Positions 20,547-29,934 of a DNA stretch of 64,000 nucleotides are shown piece after piece. Position numbers and translations under genes: made by a program. Source of the DNA: Qipengyuania flava. Lineage in GTDB: Bacteria; Pseudomonadota; Alphaproteobacteria; Sphingomonadales; Sphingomonadaceae. The first letter of the stretch is position 1. Each line of letters starts with the position of its first letter. The notes under the pieces were generated by a model. The model was not told where the DNA came from, did no database searches, and worked only from the letters and a program-made list of their open reading frames with translations. The stretch lies in the NCBI RefSeq assembly GCF_019448255.1, contig NZ_CP080410.1:62001-126000 (forward strand), given 5' to 3'.

Positions 20547-20968
20547 TGACCAAATTCGCCCGTATCGCCCCAAGATTCGCGATTCTTGCCGGCCTCGGCG
20601 CCATGACCGCGGCATGTGGCAGCGGCGGCCTGCTCAACCGCGACCGTCCCGACGAGTTTGCCGTGCAGCGCCAGGCGCCGCTGGTGGTCCCGCCCGACTT
20701 CAACCTCGTACCCCCGCAGCCCGGTGCCCCGCGCCCGGCCGAAGGCAGCGCCGCGCAGCAGTCACTCGAAGCGCTCTTCGGCGGCCCGCAGGCCCGCAGC
20801 ACGGTGGAAACGAACGTCCTCGAACGCGCCGGCACCGCCCTTCCGGGCATCCGCAGCGCGGTGGGCGATCCTGAGACCGCCACTGTTGCCAAGGGCACGG
20901 TGACCCGCGACATCATCGCCGCTCCCGAAGGCGACGGCGCAAGCGCGGCTGCTGTTATTCCGGGTTGA
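20546..20968 (+). CDS. DUF3035 lipoprotein, probable BamF-like outer membrane assembly subunit
   Basis: The 140-residue product has a lipoprotein signal peptide with the lipobox TAACGS, so the mature protein would start at the Cys. It then shows the DUF3035 core (RRDRPDEF-like NRDRPDEFAVQRQAPLVVPP followed by FNLVPPQPG). Alphaproteobacterial DUF3035 lipoproteins have been named BamF as components of the outer-membrane protein assembly machine. I take that as the likely role. The ATG shares a base with the lspA stop. A GTG one codon earlier is possible. Confidence 0.85.
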   Translation: MTKFARIAPRFAILAGLGAMTAACGSGGLLNRDRPDEFAVQRQAPLVVPPDFNLVPPQPGAPRPAEGSAAQQSLEALFGGPQARSTVETNVLERAGTALPGIRSAVGDPETATVAKGTVTRDIIAAPEGDGASAAAVIPG

Positions 20969-21075
20969 TTTTTTGTTTTGCGAACCGGCATCCGCCGGTT
21001 CGTCCTCGCTAGACGTGCAGCAAGCTGCACCCGCTGCGGGCGGGCGGTCGCCCTTGCCTCGGCTTCGCCTCGGTT
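20969..21075 (+). repeat. Intergenic hairpin repeat, copy C (best-formed)
   Basis: This copy begins directly after the lipoprotein stop with T6-G-T4. Hairpin 1 is a perfect 9-bp stem (CGAACCGGC/GCCGGTTCG, 20981-21002) with loop ATCC. The linker TCCTCGCTA follows, then hairpin 2 (GTGCAGC/GCTGCAC, 21015-21030). Next is CCGCTGCGGGCGGGCGGTCGC with its own small hairpin, the CCTTGCC motif, and a weak third hairpin. It fills the gap to the convergent CNNM gene. The T-tract precedes the hairpins, so this is not an ordinary terminator. Confidence 0.88.
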
Positions 21076-21076
21076 C

Positions 21077-22393
21077 TCAGTCCTCTAGCTGAACCACAGC
21101 GCTTTCACTGCTCACCAGCAGCTTGTCGATCCGGCGGCCGTCCATGTCGATCACTTCGAAGCGCCAGCCCTGGTCGGTGAAGAAATCGCCTTCGCTCGGC
21201 AGGCGCTTGAGGACGTGCAGCGCGTAGCCGGCTGCGGTCCCGAATTCGCGGTCTTCGCTGTATTCGATGTCGAGCCGGTCGGCGAGCGCATCGGCTGAGA
21301 GCGATCCGGCCACCAGCAGGCTGCCGTCCTCGCGCTCGACGAGGCCAGGCGCATCGCCCGGATCCTGGTCGCTCACGAAATCGCCCACCAGCGCGGTCAG
21401 CAGGTCGACCGGCGTCACGATACCGTCGAGGTGGCCGTATTCGTCATGGACCATCGCCATGGCGACTTCGGCCTGCTGGAGCACGCGCAGCGCATCGACC
21501 GCGTCGAGCTGGTCGGGCACGACCTCGGCCTTGATCATCAATGCGGCAAGATTGATCGGCTCCTTCGCGACGAACTTGGTCAGGATCTCACGGACCTTGA
21601 CCACGCCCAGCACCTTGTCGGGCGAGCCTTCGGCGACCGGCAGCAGCGAGTGCGGGCTTTCGTCCAGAACCGCCCGGATCGCGTCCTCATCCGCTTCGAT
21701 ATCGATCCAGTCCACCTCGGTTCGCGGCGTCATCAGCTCGCGCACGGGGCGCTGGGCCAACCGCACCACGCCCTGCAGCATCTGGTGCTGCTCGTGCTCG
21801 ATCACCCCGGAACGCGTGGCTTCAGCGAAGAGCATGTGCAGCTCTTCCGCCGTGACCGCGCTTTGCCCCGCCGGTCGCACGCCGAGCAGGCGAATGAGGA
21901 TGCTAGACGAAGCGTCGAGCAGCCACACCAGCGGCGCCGCGATCTTGGCCAGCAGCGCCATAGGGCGCGCCATGACCATGGCGATGGGCGCCGCGGCGCG
22001 CAGGGCAACCTGTTTCGGGACGAGTTCGCCGACCACGAGACTGAGGTAGGTCGTGAGCGCGATCACGGCGGCAAATCCCACCTGCGGGGCCCAGCTTGCC
22101 GGCACGCCCAGGGCCGCGAGGCGTTCGCCCACCGGCCCGCCCAGGCTCGCGCCCGAATAGGCGCCGGCGATGATACCGATGAGCGTGATGCCGATCTGCA
22201 CGGTCGAGAGGAACTTGCCCGGTTCCGCCGCCAGCTCGAGCGCAATGCGCGCCCCGCCATTGCCGCTCTGGGCGGCGGCACGAAGCCGCGCGGTGCGGGC
22301 GGAGACGATGGCGAGCTCGCTCATGGCGAAAACGCCATTCAAGACGATCAGCCCGGCGATGATCAGCAGGTCGGTCCAGGGAAAGGGTGTCAC
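21077..22393 (-). CDS. CNNM/CorC-type hemolysin-family membrane protein
   Basis: The roughly 438-residue product has an N-terminal DUF21/CNNM domain with three to four membrane helices (residues about 1-180), including GVFAMSELAIVSARTARL. A CBS-domain pair (about 200-330) and a C-terminal CorC_HlyC transporter-associated domain (about 350-435) follow. The family includes Mg2+/Co2+ homeostasis proteins and putative hemolysins, and ion transport is the likelier role. The start is the GTG at 22391-22393, which gives VTPFPWTDLL. The longer frame needs a TTG at 22441. Confidence 0.92.
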   Translation of the reverse strand: MTPFPWTDLLIIAGLIVLNGVFAMSELAIVSARTARLRAAAQSGNGGARIALELAAEPGKFLSTVQIGITLIGIIAGAYSGASLGGPVGERLAALGVPASWAPQVGFAAVIALTTYLSLVVGELVPKQVALRAAAPIAMVMARPMALLAKIAAPLVWLLDASSSILIRLLGVRPAGQSAVTAEELHMLFAEATRSGVIEHEQHQMLQGVVRLAQRPVRELMTPRTEVDWIDIEADEDAIRAVLDESPHSLLPVAEGSPDKVLGVVKVREILTKFVAKEPINLAALMIKAEVVPDQLDAVDALRVLQQAEVAMAMVHDEYGHLDGIVTPVDLLTALVGDFVSDQDPGDAPGLVEREDGSLLVAGSLSADALADRLDIEYSEDREFGTAAGYALHVLKRLPSEGDFFTDQGWRFEVIDMDGRRIDKLLVSSESAVVQLED

Positions 22394-22578
22394 GCCACGC
22401 TGGCTAGCACAAATGGCCGCCCCTGCCAGTGGGTAGCGCAACTTATCTGCCGAGCAGTTGGAACGGTGAGGGCGCTGGACGGTTGGTGTTTTGGAGACGC
22501 GGGTGGGCGCGTCCGGGACACTGTGCGCTGCGCCGGGGCCGCTATTGCCCCGTCGGCGCCGACAAAAGGGACATACCT

Positions 22579-23274
22579 ATGAAAAAGTCGCGTATCCTCA
22601 CCGCAAGCCTTGCATCCATCTCGCTGCTGACCGTTTCGGCCTGCGTGACCGACCCGAACACCGGTGAGCGCAAGGTTTCGCGCACCGTGCTTGGCGGCGC
22701 CGGCGGCGCCATCGTGGGCGGCCTGCTGGGCGGCGTCATCGGCGGCAAGACCGGACGCATCATCGGCGCCGTGGGCGGCGCAGCGGCCGGCGGTTACGTC
22801 GGCTACCGCATGGACCAGCAGATCAAGGAACTGAAAGAACAGACCGCCGGATCGGGCGTGGATGTGACCGAAGTCGACGGCGGGGAAGCCATTCTCGTCA
22901 ACCTGCCCGACGGCGTCACCTTCTCGACCGGCAGCTACACGATCTCGCCGGGCTTCCGCGACCTGCTTGACCGCGTCGCGACGAGCCTGACGGAATATCC
23001 GAACAGCCTCGTGGACGTGTACGGCCACACCGACACCACCGGCTCGGCCGAGACCAACCAGCGCCTGTCCGAACAGCGCGCACAGGCTGTTGCGAACTAC
23101 CTCATCTCGCGCGGGGTTGCTTCTTCGCGCATCCGCTGGATGGGTTTCGGCGAAACGCAGCTCAAGGTTCAGACCGCCGATGGCGTGAACGAACCGCTCA
23201 ACCGCCGCGTCGAAATCAAGATCATCCCTTTCGACCAGCAAGATGTCGAAGCCGCACAGGCGCAGGGGATGTAA
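22579..23274 (+). CDS. OmpA-family lipoprotein with glycine-zipper domain
   Basis: The 231-residue product starts at the ATG at 22579 behind AAAAGGGA. It has a lipoprotein signal with lipobox TVSAC, then a glycine-zipper (residues about 35-75, repeated GG-A-VGG units) that probably inserts in a membrane. The C-terminal OmpA-like domain has the peptidoglycan-binding signature VYGHTDTTGSAETNQRLSEQR. It should tether the outer membrane to the cell wall, like Pal/YiaD proteins. A strong terminator follows. Confidence 0.94.
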   Translation: MKKSRILTASLASISLLTVSACVTDPNTGERKVSRTVLGGAGGAIVGGLLGGVIGGKTGRIIGAVGGAAAGGYVGYRMDQQIKELKEQTAGSGVDVTEVDGGEAILVNLPDGVTFSTGSYTISPGFRDLLDRVATSLTEYPNSLVDVYGHTDTTGSAETNQRLSEQRAQAVANYLISRGVASSRIRWMGFGETQLKVQTADGVNEPLNRRVEIKIIPFDQQDVEAAQAQGM

Positions 23275-23306
23275 GGCCCCGAGCCCTTTGGCGTATCGCA
23301 TCGACT

Positions 23307-23334
23307 GGGCCGGCCTTTGCGCCGGCCCTTTTTA
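23307..23334 (+). terminator. Rho-independent terminator of the OmpA-family lipoprotein gene
   Basis: A perfect 8-bp stem (GGGCCGGC/GCCGGCCC, 23307-23328) with a 6-base loop is followed by T5 on the plus strand. It overlaps the stop of the convergent gene by a few bases. Confidence 0.9.
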
Positions 23335-24624
23335 TGCCGGCTGCCGGTCGTCAGCCTGTGCGAAGCGCGAAAGACCGGGCAGCGCGCCCAGGATCGGCGC
23401 CTTGCGCGCATAAGCGATCACCAGCGACAGCAGGGTGACGATAATCCACCACCACAGCGCCTCGCGCAGGAGCCACAGCAGGAAGAAGGCGAGCTCCGCC
23501 TGACCCCCGGTCACCGCCTGAGCGATCTCGAGGCCATAGCCGCGCCAGGCCATCGCCCACATCACGCCCAGCGCCACATAGGGCGCGCTCGCAAAGCGCA
23601 GGCCGCCAACCTTGGCGGCCACGAACAGGCCGGGCAGCGCCAACAGCAAGTGCAGCGAGCGGTAGCCGATGTTCTGCGCGGTGAAAAAGCAGCCCAGCGT
23701 GATCAGCGCGCCGACAAGCAGGAAATCCCATTCGCGGCGCGAAAGGCGTTCGATCGCCTCGCCGGTCTTCGCCTGCAGCGCCAGCCAGGTGGCGAGCGCC
23801 AGGGCCGAGAGGCTCATACCTGCGCGGATCGCGGGCTCCGCCCAGGCGGGCCAGCCGTAGAGTTCGGTAAGGCCGCCCCCGAGCACTTCGGAGCCGTACA
23901 TGTCATGCCACCAGGACCCTTCCGGGATATTGCCGAAAGCCTTCCAAAGGTCGGTCCAGACGGCAGCCACGAACAGGGCCGTGACCGCCAGCGAGGCCAG
24001 CGTGACCGCGATGAACCGGGCCGGCTTTTCGCGCAGCGCGATCGCCATCACGGCAAGCGGGTAGTATTTGAGCAGGCCGGCCAGCAACGCGGCGGAATAG
24101 CCGAGATAGCGCAGCAAGGGCCCGCGCGCGGCCAGCGCTGCGGTGATGGCCACGAGCGTGAAAAGCACCAGATCGTTGTTGCCGCGCTCGACAGCGAAGA
24201 CGGCGGCGGTCGAGACCGCACCCAATGTCACCACGATGGCCATCGTCCAGCTGCGCATCGCCGGCAGCAGGAACAGGCTGGCGAGGAAGGCGAGATCGAC
24301 CACCATGCCGGCCGGCGCGATCCAGCCCTTGTCGACCGGGAAGGGCATCAGCGCGCGCATCCACAGCGGCGAGTAGGTGTAGACACGGCCAAGGTCATCG
24401 CAGGGGTTAACGGCGTAGGCATCAACGCCATCGTTGAAGCAGCGCACCGCCGAGAGCACCGTGTCGGTATCGAGGAAGCGGAACCAGTAGGGTTCGACCT
24501 TCCACCAGCCGATGGCCGTATCGGCCGCACCGCGCGCGCCCGCGAGGTGGAGAATGACGAAGATGGCGAAGAGCGCCGAGGCCACTACGGCCGGCAGTTT
24601 TTCGCGCACGCGTGTCGCTATCAT
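23332..24624 (-). CDS. GT87-like (DUF2029) polytopic membrane glycosyltransferase
   Basis: The 430-residue product has about ten membrane helices. A large first loop carries several Asp and Trp residues (WWKVEPYWFRFLDTDT). The motif ERGNNDLVLF at about residue 135 is the GT87/DUF2029 equivalent of the RGQxN motif. These GT-C enzymes transfer sugars from polyprenyl-phosphate donors outside the membrane. The start is the ATG at 24622-24624, preceded by GGGGATC. It is divergent from the GT2 gene, and both may act in the same glycan or glycolipid pathway. Confidence 0.85.
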   Translation of the reverse strand: MIATRVREKLPAVVASALFAIFVILHLAGARGAADTAIGWWKVEPYWFRFLDTDTVLSAVRCFNDGVDAYAVNPCDDLGRVYTYSPLWMRALMPFPVDKGWIAPAGMVVDLAFLASLFLLPAMRSWTMAIVVTLGAVSTAAVFAVERGNNDLVLFTLVAITAALAARGPLLRYLGYSAALLAGLLKYYPLAVMAIALREKPARFIAVTLASLAVTALFVAAVWTDLWKAFGNIPEGSWWHDMYGSEVLGGGLTELYGWPAWAEPAIRAGMSLSALALATWLALQAKTGEAIERLSRREWDFLLVGALITLGCFFTAQNIGYRSLHLLLALPGLFVAAKVGGLRFASAPYVALGVMWAMAWRGYGLEIAQAVTGGQAELAFFLLWLLREALWWWIIVTLLSLVIAYARKAPILGALPGLSRFAQADDRQPA

Positions 24625-24774
24625 TGATGGTGATCCCCTGTGTCCGCACCCCTTGTGCGCTGCCACCAATGAAAAAACACGGTGAAAATTGCGTTAACCA
24701 ATCAACAAGACCTCCGTTTTACCACGGTCTGCGAAGGTGGCCTGGGGGCCATCCCCTAAGATCCTGGAGGATTC

Positions 24775-25569
24775 ATGATTGACGGACGCAAGGTGGCGGT
24801 TGTTCTGCCGGCCTACAACGCAGCGAAGACTTTGCAGCAGACCTACGAAGAGCTGCCGCACGATATCGTCGACGACGTCATCCTCACCGACGACAAGAGC
24901 AGCGACGAAACCATCGCGCTGGCCAAGAAGCTCGGCATCCACACGCTCGCCCACACCCGCAACAAGGGATACGGCGGCAACCAGAAGTCCTGCTACGCCG
25001 CCGCCCTGGCGCGCGGTGCGGACATCGTGGTCATGGTCCACCCGGACTATCAGTACAGCCCGCGCCTCGTGAGCGCGATGGCGAGCATGATCGCCTCGGA
25101 CCACTACGACGCCGTGTTCGCCTCGCGCATCCTCGGAAATGGTGCGCTCAAGGGCGGCATGCCGGTCTACAAGTACATTGCGAACCGCTTCCTCACCGCG
25201 ACGCAGAACCTGCTGATGGGCCAGAAGCTGTCGGAATATCACACCGGCTACCGCGCCTGGAGCCGCGAGGCGCTTGAAAAGCTGCCGCTGATGAATTGCT
25301 CGGACGATTTCGTGTTCGACAACCAGATGATCACGCAGGCCGCATGGTTCGGCCTGCGGATGGGCGAAATCAGCTGCCCGACCCGCTATTTCGAAGAAGC
25401 CTCGAGCATCAATTTCTGGCGCTCGTCGGTCTATGGCATCGGCTGCCTCCAGTCGGCTGCGCAGTACCGGCTTGCCAAGCTCGGTCTCATGAAGGCCGCC
25501 ATCTTCGAGACGGGCGCCGAGCGCACGCTCGACGAGCCGACCCGCCAGGCGGTTCTCGCAAGCCTGTGA
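24775..25569 (+). CDS. Family 2 glycosyltransferase
   Basis: The 264-residue GT-A enzyme has AVVLPAYNAAKTL at the N-terminus, the nucleotide-binding TDDKSSDET, RNKGYGGNQKS, and an HPDYQY segment in place of the usual DxD (acidic residue retained). EYHTGYRAWSR is typical of dolichyl-phosphate-sugar synthase-like members. No C-terminal membrane helices are present, so it is probably peripheral. A TGGAGGA ribosome binding site precedes the ATG. The downstream VTT gene starts within its stop codon. Confidence 0.93.
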   Translation: MIDGRKVAVVLPAYNAAKTLQQTYEELPHDIVDDVILTDDKSSDETIALAKKLGIHTLAHTRNKGYGGNQKSCYAAALARGADIVVMVHPDYQYSPRLVSAMASMIASDHYDAVFASRILGNGALKGGMPVYKYIANRFLTATQNLLMGQKLSEYHTGYRAWSREALEKLPLMNCSDDFVFDNQMITQAAWFGLRMGEISCPTRYFEEASSINFWRSSVYGIGCLQSAAQYRLAKLGLMKAAIFETGAERTLDEPTRQAVLASL

Positions 25570-26261
25570 TCCCTTCCCGCCTCCTCCAGGTCGGCGCGGG
25601 CCTTGCCGTGGGCGGCGCGATAGCCGGCGCCTTCGTGTTGAGCCGTGTGCCGCGTGCCCGCGAATGGCTCGAGCAGGCCTTCCTCGTGATCGAGACCAAC
25701 GCCGCGAGCAATCTCGTGTGGTTCGCACTCGGCCAGGTCCTTGTCGCGGCCTGCGGCATCCTGCCCGCCGCGATCATGGCGGTCATGGCCGGCGCGATCT
25801 ACGGCGTGTGGAAGGGCATGGCGATCTCGATCGTGTGCACCATGCTCGGCGGATGGCTTGCCTTTCTCCTCAGCCGCAGCTTCCTGCGTCCGGTCGTCGC
25901 CCGCATGATGAACCGGCACGCAGCTTCCGCGCGGTTCGACCGCTCGGTCGGCCAGGAAGGCTGGCGCTTCGTGTGCCTGCTGCGCGTGTCCCCGATCATG
26001 CCCTTTGCCGCGACCAGCTATGGCCTGGGCCTGACCGATATCAGCCAGCGCGATTTCCTGCTCGGCACGACGGCCTCGCTGCCCTCGCTGCTTGGTTATG
26101 TTGCGCTCGGCGCTTTCGGCATGGAGGGGCTCGTGATGGGCACGAGTGGCGCAGGGCCGCTGCAATGGGGCCTGCTGGCTGCTGGCATCCTGACCGTGAT
26201 CTGGGCGATCCTGCGCGTCGGCCGGCTGATGAAGACCTCGCTCGCGGCCGAACCGGCCTGA
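25566..26261 (+). CDS. TVP38/TMEM64 (VTT-domain) membrane protein
   Basis: The 231-residue product has five to six hydrophobic segments and the VTT (SNARE-associated Golgi) core. This includes GAIYGVWKGMAISIVCTMLG and the re-entrant motif LLRVSPIMPFAATSYGLGL, with the conserved Arg and Pro. DedA-superfamily proteins of this type are thought to move or flip lipid carriers such as polyprenyl phosphates. That would fit its coupling to a GT2 glycosyltransferase. The start is the GTG at 25566, overlapping the GT2 stop. Confidence 0.9.
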   Translation: MIPSRLLQVGAGLAVGGAIAGAFVLSRVPRAREWLEQAFLVIETNAASNLVWFALGQVLVAACGILPAAIMAVMAGAIYGVWKGMAISIVCTMLGGWLAFLLSRSFLRPVVARMMNRHAASARFDRSVGQEGWRFVCLLRVSPIMPFAATSYGLGLTDISQRDFLLGTTASLPSLLGYVALGAFGMEGLVMGTSGAGPLQWGLLAAGILTVIWAILRVGRLMKTSLAAEPA

Positions 26262-26264
26262 GGC

Positions 26265-27047
26265 TCAGGCCTTCCCCATCCCGGCTATCCGGCTTGCCAG
26301 CCGATCAACCGCCGCACCGTGGATGTCGGGCGCGCTGACCAGCACGCCGAAGGCTCGCGGATCGCGTTTGTTGTAGTCGAGCTTGTTGCCATAGGCGTCG
26401 CTCACCGCCGCGCCTGCTTCGCGCGCGATCAGGCCGGCGGCGGCCACATCCCATTCGAATCCCCAGCGGACCGTGGCCACAAGGTCGGCTTCGTCCGCCG
26501 CCACCATCGCGATGCGCAGGGCGATCGAGTTGGGCTGGTCGACCGCCACAAGGTCACTTTCGTTCTTCGGCAACTCGTGCGCGGGGATTCGCGAACCGGT
26601 AAACTCCGCGCGGGTGCTCGCGCTCAGCTTGGTGGAGTTGCGATAGGCGCCCTGCCCCGCAACCGCCTGCCAGGTCTCGCCCCGGGCCGGCGCGCACAGC
26701 GACCCGATCAGCGGCCGTCCATTGCTGATCAGCGCGACCGAGACCGCCCAGCCCGTGCGCCCGCGAATGAAATCGCGCGTGCCGTCCACCGGATCGACCA
26801 GCCAGATGAGGTCGTGACCGAGGCGCGAGGGGTCATCGGCGGTTTCTTCCGACAGCCAGCCGGCCGAGGGCAGCAGCGCGCCCAGCTCGCGCTTCAGGAA
26901 AGCGTCGACGGCAAGGTCCGCTTCGCACACCGGGTCGCCGGGCTTTTTCTCCCATGCGTTGAGGTCGTTACCCGTGCCCGGCCACAGGTCATAGGCAATC
27001 CGCCCCGCTTCGGAGACGATGGATTCAAGGCGTGCGCTGTCGATCAT
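26265..27047 (-). CDS. cysQ: 3'(2'),5'-bisphosphate nucleotidase, CysQ-like (inositol monophosphatase family)
   Basis: The roughly 260-residue product is a metal-dependent phosphatase with the family motifs [23 protein letters not shown] and [15 protein letters not shown], which place the three metal ions. CysQ removes 3'-phosphate from PAP, a by-product of sulfate assimilation. Inositol-1-phosphatase activity is the main alternative. I used the ATG at 27045-27047 (MIDSARLES). An ATG four codons upstream is equally open, since neither has a clear ribosome binding site. Confidence 0.85.
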   Translation of the reverse strand: MIDSARLESIVSEAGRIAYDLWPGTGNDLNAWEKKPGDPVCEADLAVDAFLKRELGALLPSAGWLSEETADDPSRLGHDLIWLVDPVDGTRDFIRGRTGWAVSVALISNGRPLIGSLCAPARGETWQAVAGQGAYRNSTKLSASTRAEFTGSRIPAHELPKNESDLVAVDQPNSIALRIAMVAADEADLVATVRWGFEWDVAAAGLIAREAGAAVSDAYGNKLDYNKRDPRAFGVLVSAPDIHGAAVDRLASRIAGMGKA

Positions 27048-27165
27048 GGGTGCTGGCATCGCAGATGCAGCGGAAAGTCGGTCTTTTCAAGCGGCCCCAG
27101 ACATGCTTATGGCCCCTGCGACTCTCTTTCCCCCAACGCGCACAGTGCGAAGGACGAAGCTTCCC

Positions 27166-28365
<1,200 letters not shown>

Positions 28366-28393
28366 CGCCCCTTTTCACTATTTGCGATTCCAG

Positions 28394-28427
28394 AGCGGAC
28401 GAGGGGGCAACCCTTCGTCCGCTTTTT
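28394..28427 (+). terminator. Rho-independent terminator after sucC
   Basis: A stem of nine paired bases (AGCGGACGA/TCGTCCGCT), extended inward by GG/CC after one mismatch, is followed by T5. It ends the sucC transcript as a single-gene unit. Confidence 0.9.
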
Positions 28428-28439
28428 CGTGAGCGTTGC

Positions 28440-28958
28440 TCAGCCTGGATCGCCCAGCCGCGCAAAGCGGAAGAACAATTCTCCGCCCGACTGCATGCGC
28501 ACCGCCGCAACCAGTCCATCGGCGCCGTCCTCGCGCTCATCGCAGCGCAGCGTCAGCGCGTGAAAGTAGGCGGCACAGGGCTCCACGGCGACGAGGCGGA
28601 AGGTCAGCATGCCGTCCTTCTCCTCCCAGCCGGTCAGGTCCGCGTTGAAATGCTTGAGGCGCAGGACCAGCGTGCCCTCTTCCTCCATCAGGTAGAGGTG
28701 TTCGGTGAACTGGATGGTCTCGGCATCCGCCATCTGGACGAAGGTCCCGACCATGGTGTTGCCGGTAGGCGGTAGCCAGCTTTCCATCGCCGGCTTGCCG
28801 CCAATACCCTCGCCCGCCCACTGCCCGACAAGCCAGTCGATCTGGTCGAGCGTGGCCGCAGGCGGCGCATGGTCTTCGGGAGCGAGGCGGGTCTCCCCGG
28901 CGGCGAGCGGTGCCGCAATTGTGGCTGCAACAGCAGCAAAAAGGGGCCAGACGCGCAT
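28440..28958 (-). CDS. DUF6265 family secreted protein
   Basis: The 172-residue product starts at the ATG at 28956-28958 behind a perfect AGGAGG. It has a signal peptide (VWPLFAAVAATIAAPLAAG) and a domain with IDWLVGQWAGEGIGGKPAMESWLPP and GNTMVGTFVQM. That layout is the DUF6265 pattern of small periplasmic proteins of unknown function. A longer frame to 29081 does not fit. It is divergent from etfB. No activity can be inferred. Confidence 0.82.
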   Translation of the reverse strand: MRVWPLFAAVAATIAAPLAAGETRLAPEDHAPPAATLDQIDWLVGQWAGEGIGGKPAMESWLPPTGNTMVGTFVQMADAETIQFTEHLYLMEEEGTLVLRLKHFNADLTGWEEKDGMLTFRLVAVEPCAAYFHALTLRCDEREDGADGLVAAVRMQSGGELFFRFARLGDPG

Positions 28959-29096
28959 GCGAAACCTCCTGTCTACGAGGGGGAAACTATGCCCGCCGCG
29001 GTGCATAGTAAAGCTGGACGAAGCGCCCGCTTGACCTGGCCCCCGCCGCGCGCGAGGGATCGGTCCGGACGTCGCAGCCAACGGGCCCTGCCGAAC

Positions 29097-29125
29097 TTGA
29101 CGTTTACGTAAACGCGAGCTAGGCG
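29097..29125 (+). promoter_or_regulatory. etfBA promoter with a palindromic operator
   Basis: TTGACG at 29097-29102 is a good -35 match. Seventeen bases downstream is a weak -10 (around CTAGGC, 29119-29124). Between them is a perfect 12-bp palindrome, GTTTACGTAAAC (29102-29113), embedded in a looser 16-bp dyad TTGACGTTTACGTAAA. The position between -35 and -10 is typical of a repressor operator. The sequence resembles sites described for LiuR-type regulators of branched-chain and fatty-acid catabolism, but that link is inference. Confidence 0.55.
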
Positions 29126-29160
29126 GTCCGCACAGATTCTATCGAGAGGAAGGTATTCGC

Positions 29161-29907
29161 ATGAAAATCCTCGTCCCCGTGAAGCGGGTGATCGACTACA
29201 ACGTCAAGCCGCGGGTCAAGGCCGACGGTTCGGGCGTCGATCTTGCCAACGTCAAGATGAGCATGAACCCCTTCGACGAGATCGCCGTCGAAGAAGCCAT
29301 TCGCATCAAGGAAGCCGGCAAGGCGGAAGAGATCATCGCAGTCAGCGTTGGTCCGGCCAAGGCCCAGGAAACGCTGCGCACCGCGCTCGCCATGGGTGCC
29401 GACCGCGCGATCCTCGTCGAAACCGATGACGAAGTGGAACCGCTGGCCGTTGCCAAGATCCTCAAGGCCATCGCCGACGAGGAAACCCCGGGCATCGTGA
29501 TGCTGGGCAAGCAGGCGATCGACGACGATTCGAACCAGACCGGCCAGATGCTCGCCGCCCTCATGGGCCGTCCGCAGGGCACCTTCGCCAACACCGTCGA
29601 AGTCGAAGGCGACAGCGTCACCGTGAAGCGTGAAGTCGATGGCGGCCTGCAGACCGTCAAGCTGACGCTGCCGGCGATCGTCACCACCGACCTGCGCCTG
29701 AACGAGCCGCGCTACGCATCGCTGCCGAACATCATGAAGGCGAAGAAGAAGCCGCTCGATACCAAGAGCCCGGCCGATTACGGCGTCGACACCGCGCCGC
29801 GCCTCAAGACGACCAATGTCTCCGAACCGCCGGTCCGCCAGGCGGGCGAGAAGGTCGAAGACGTCGACGCTCTGGTCGCCAAGATCAAAGCCCTCGGCAT
29901 CGCCTAA
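29161..29907 (+). CDS. etfB: Electron transfer flavoprotein subunit beta
   Basis: The 248-residue product begins [14 protein letters not shown] and has the ETF-beta signature [22 protein letters not shown] and the AMP-binding [15 protein letters not shown]. With EtfA it carries electrons from acyl-CoA dehydrogenases to ETF-ubiquinone oxidoreductase and the quinone pool. The ribosome binding site is GAGAGGAAGG. etfA follows after 27 bases in the usual order. Confidence 0.97.
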   Translation: MKILVPVKRVIDYNVKPRVKADGSGVDLANVKMSMNPFDEIAVEEAIRIKEAGKAEEIIAVSVGPAKAQETLRTALAMGADRAILVETDDEVEPLAVAKILKAIADEETPGIVMLGKQAIDDDSNQTGQMLAALMGRPQGTFANTVEVEGDSVTVKREVDGGLQTVKLTLPAIVTTDLRLNEPRYASLPNIMKAKKKPLDTKSPADYGVDTAPRLKTTNVSEPPVRQAGEKVEDVDALVAKIKALGIA

Positions 29908-29934
29908 GCCAATCCAGCGAGAAGGAAGACAGAC

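Noticed and set aside
24690..24705. TTAACC half-site upstream of the GT2 gene as a CtrA site
   Set aside because: The second half at the right distance is missing, and half-sites occur often by chance.
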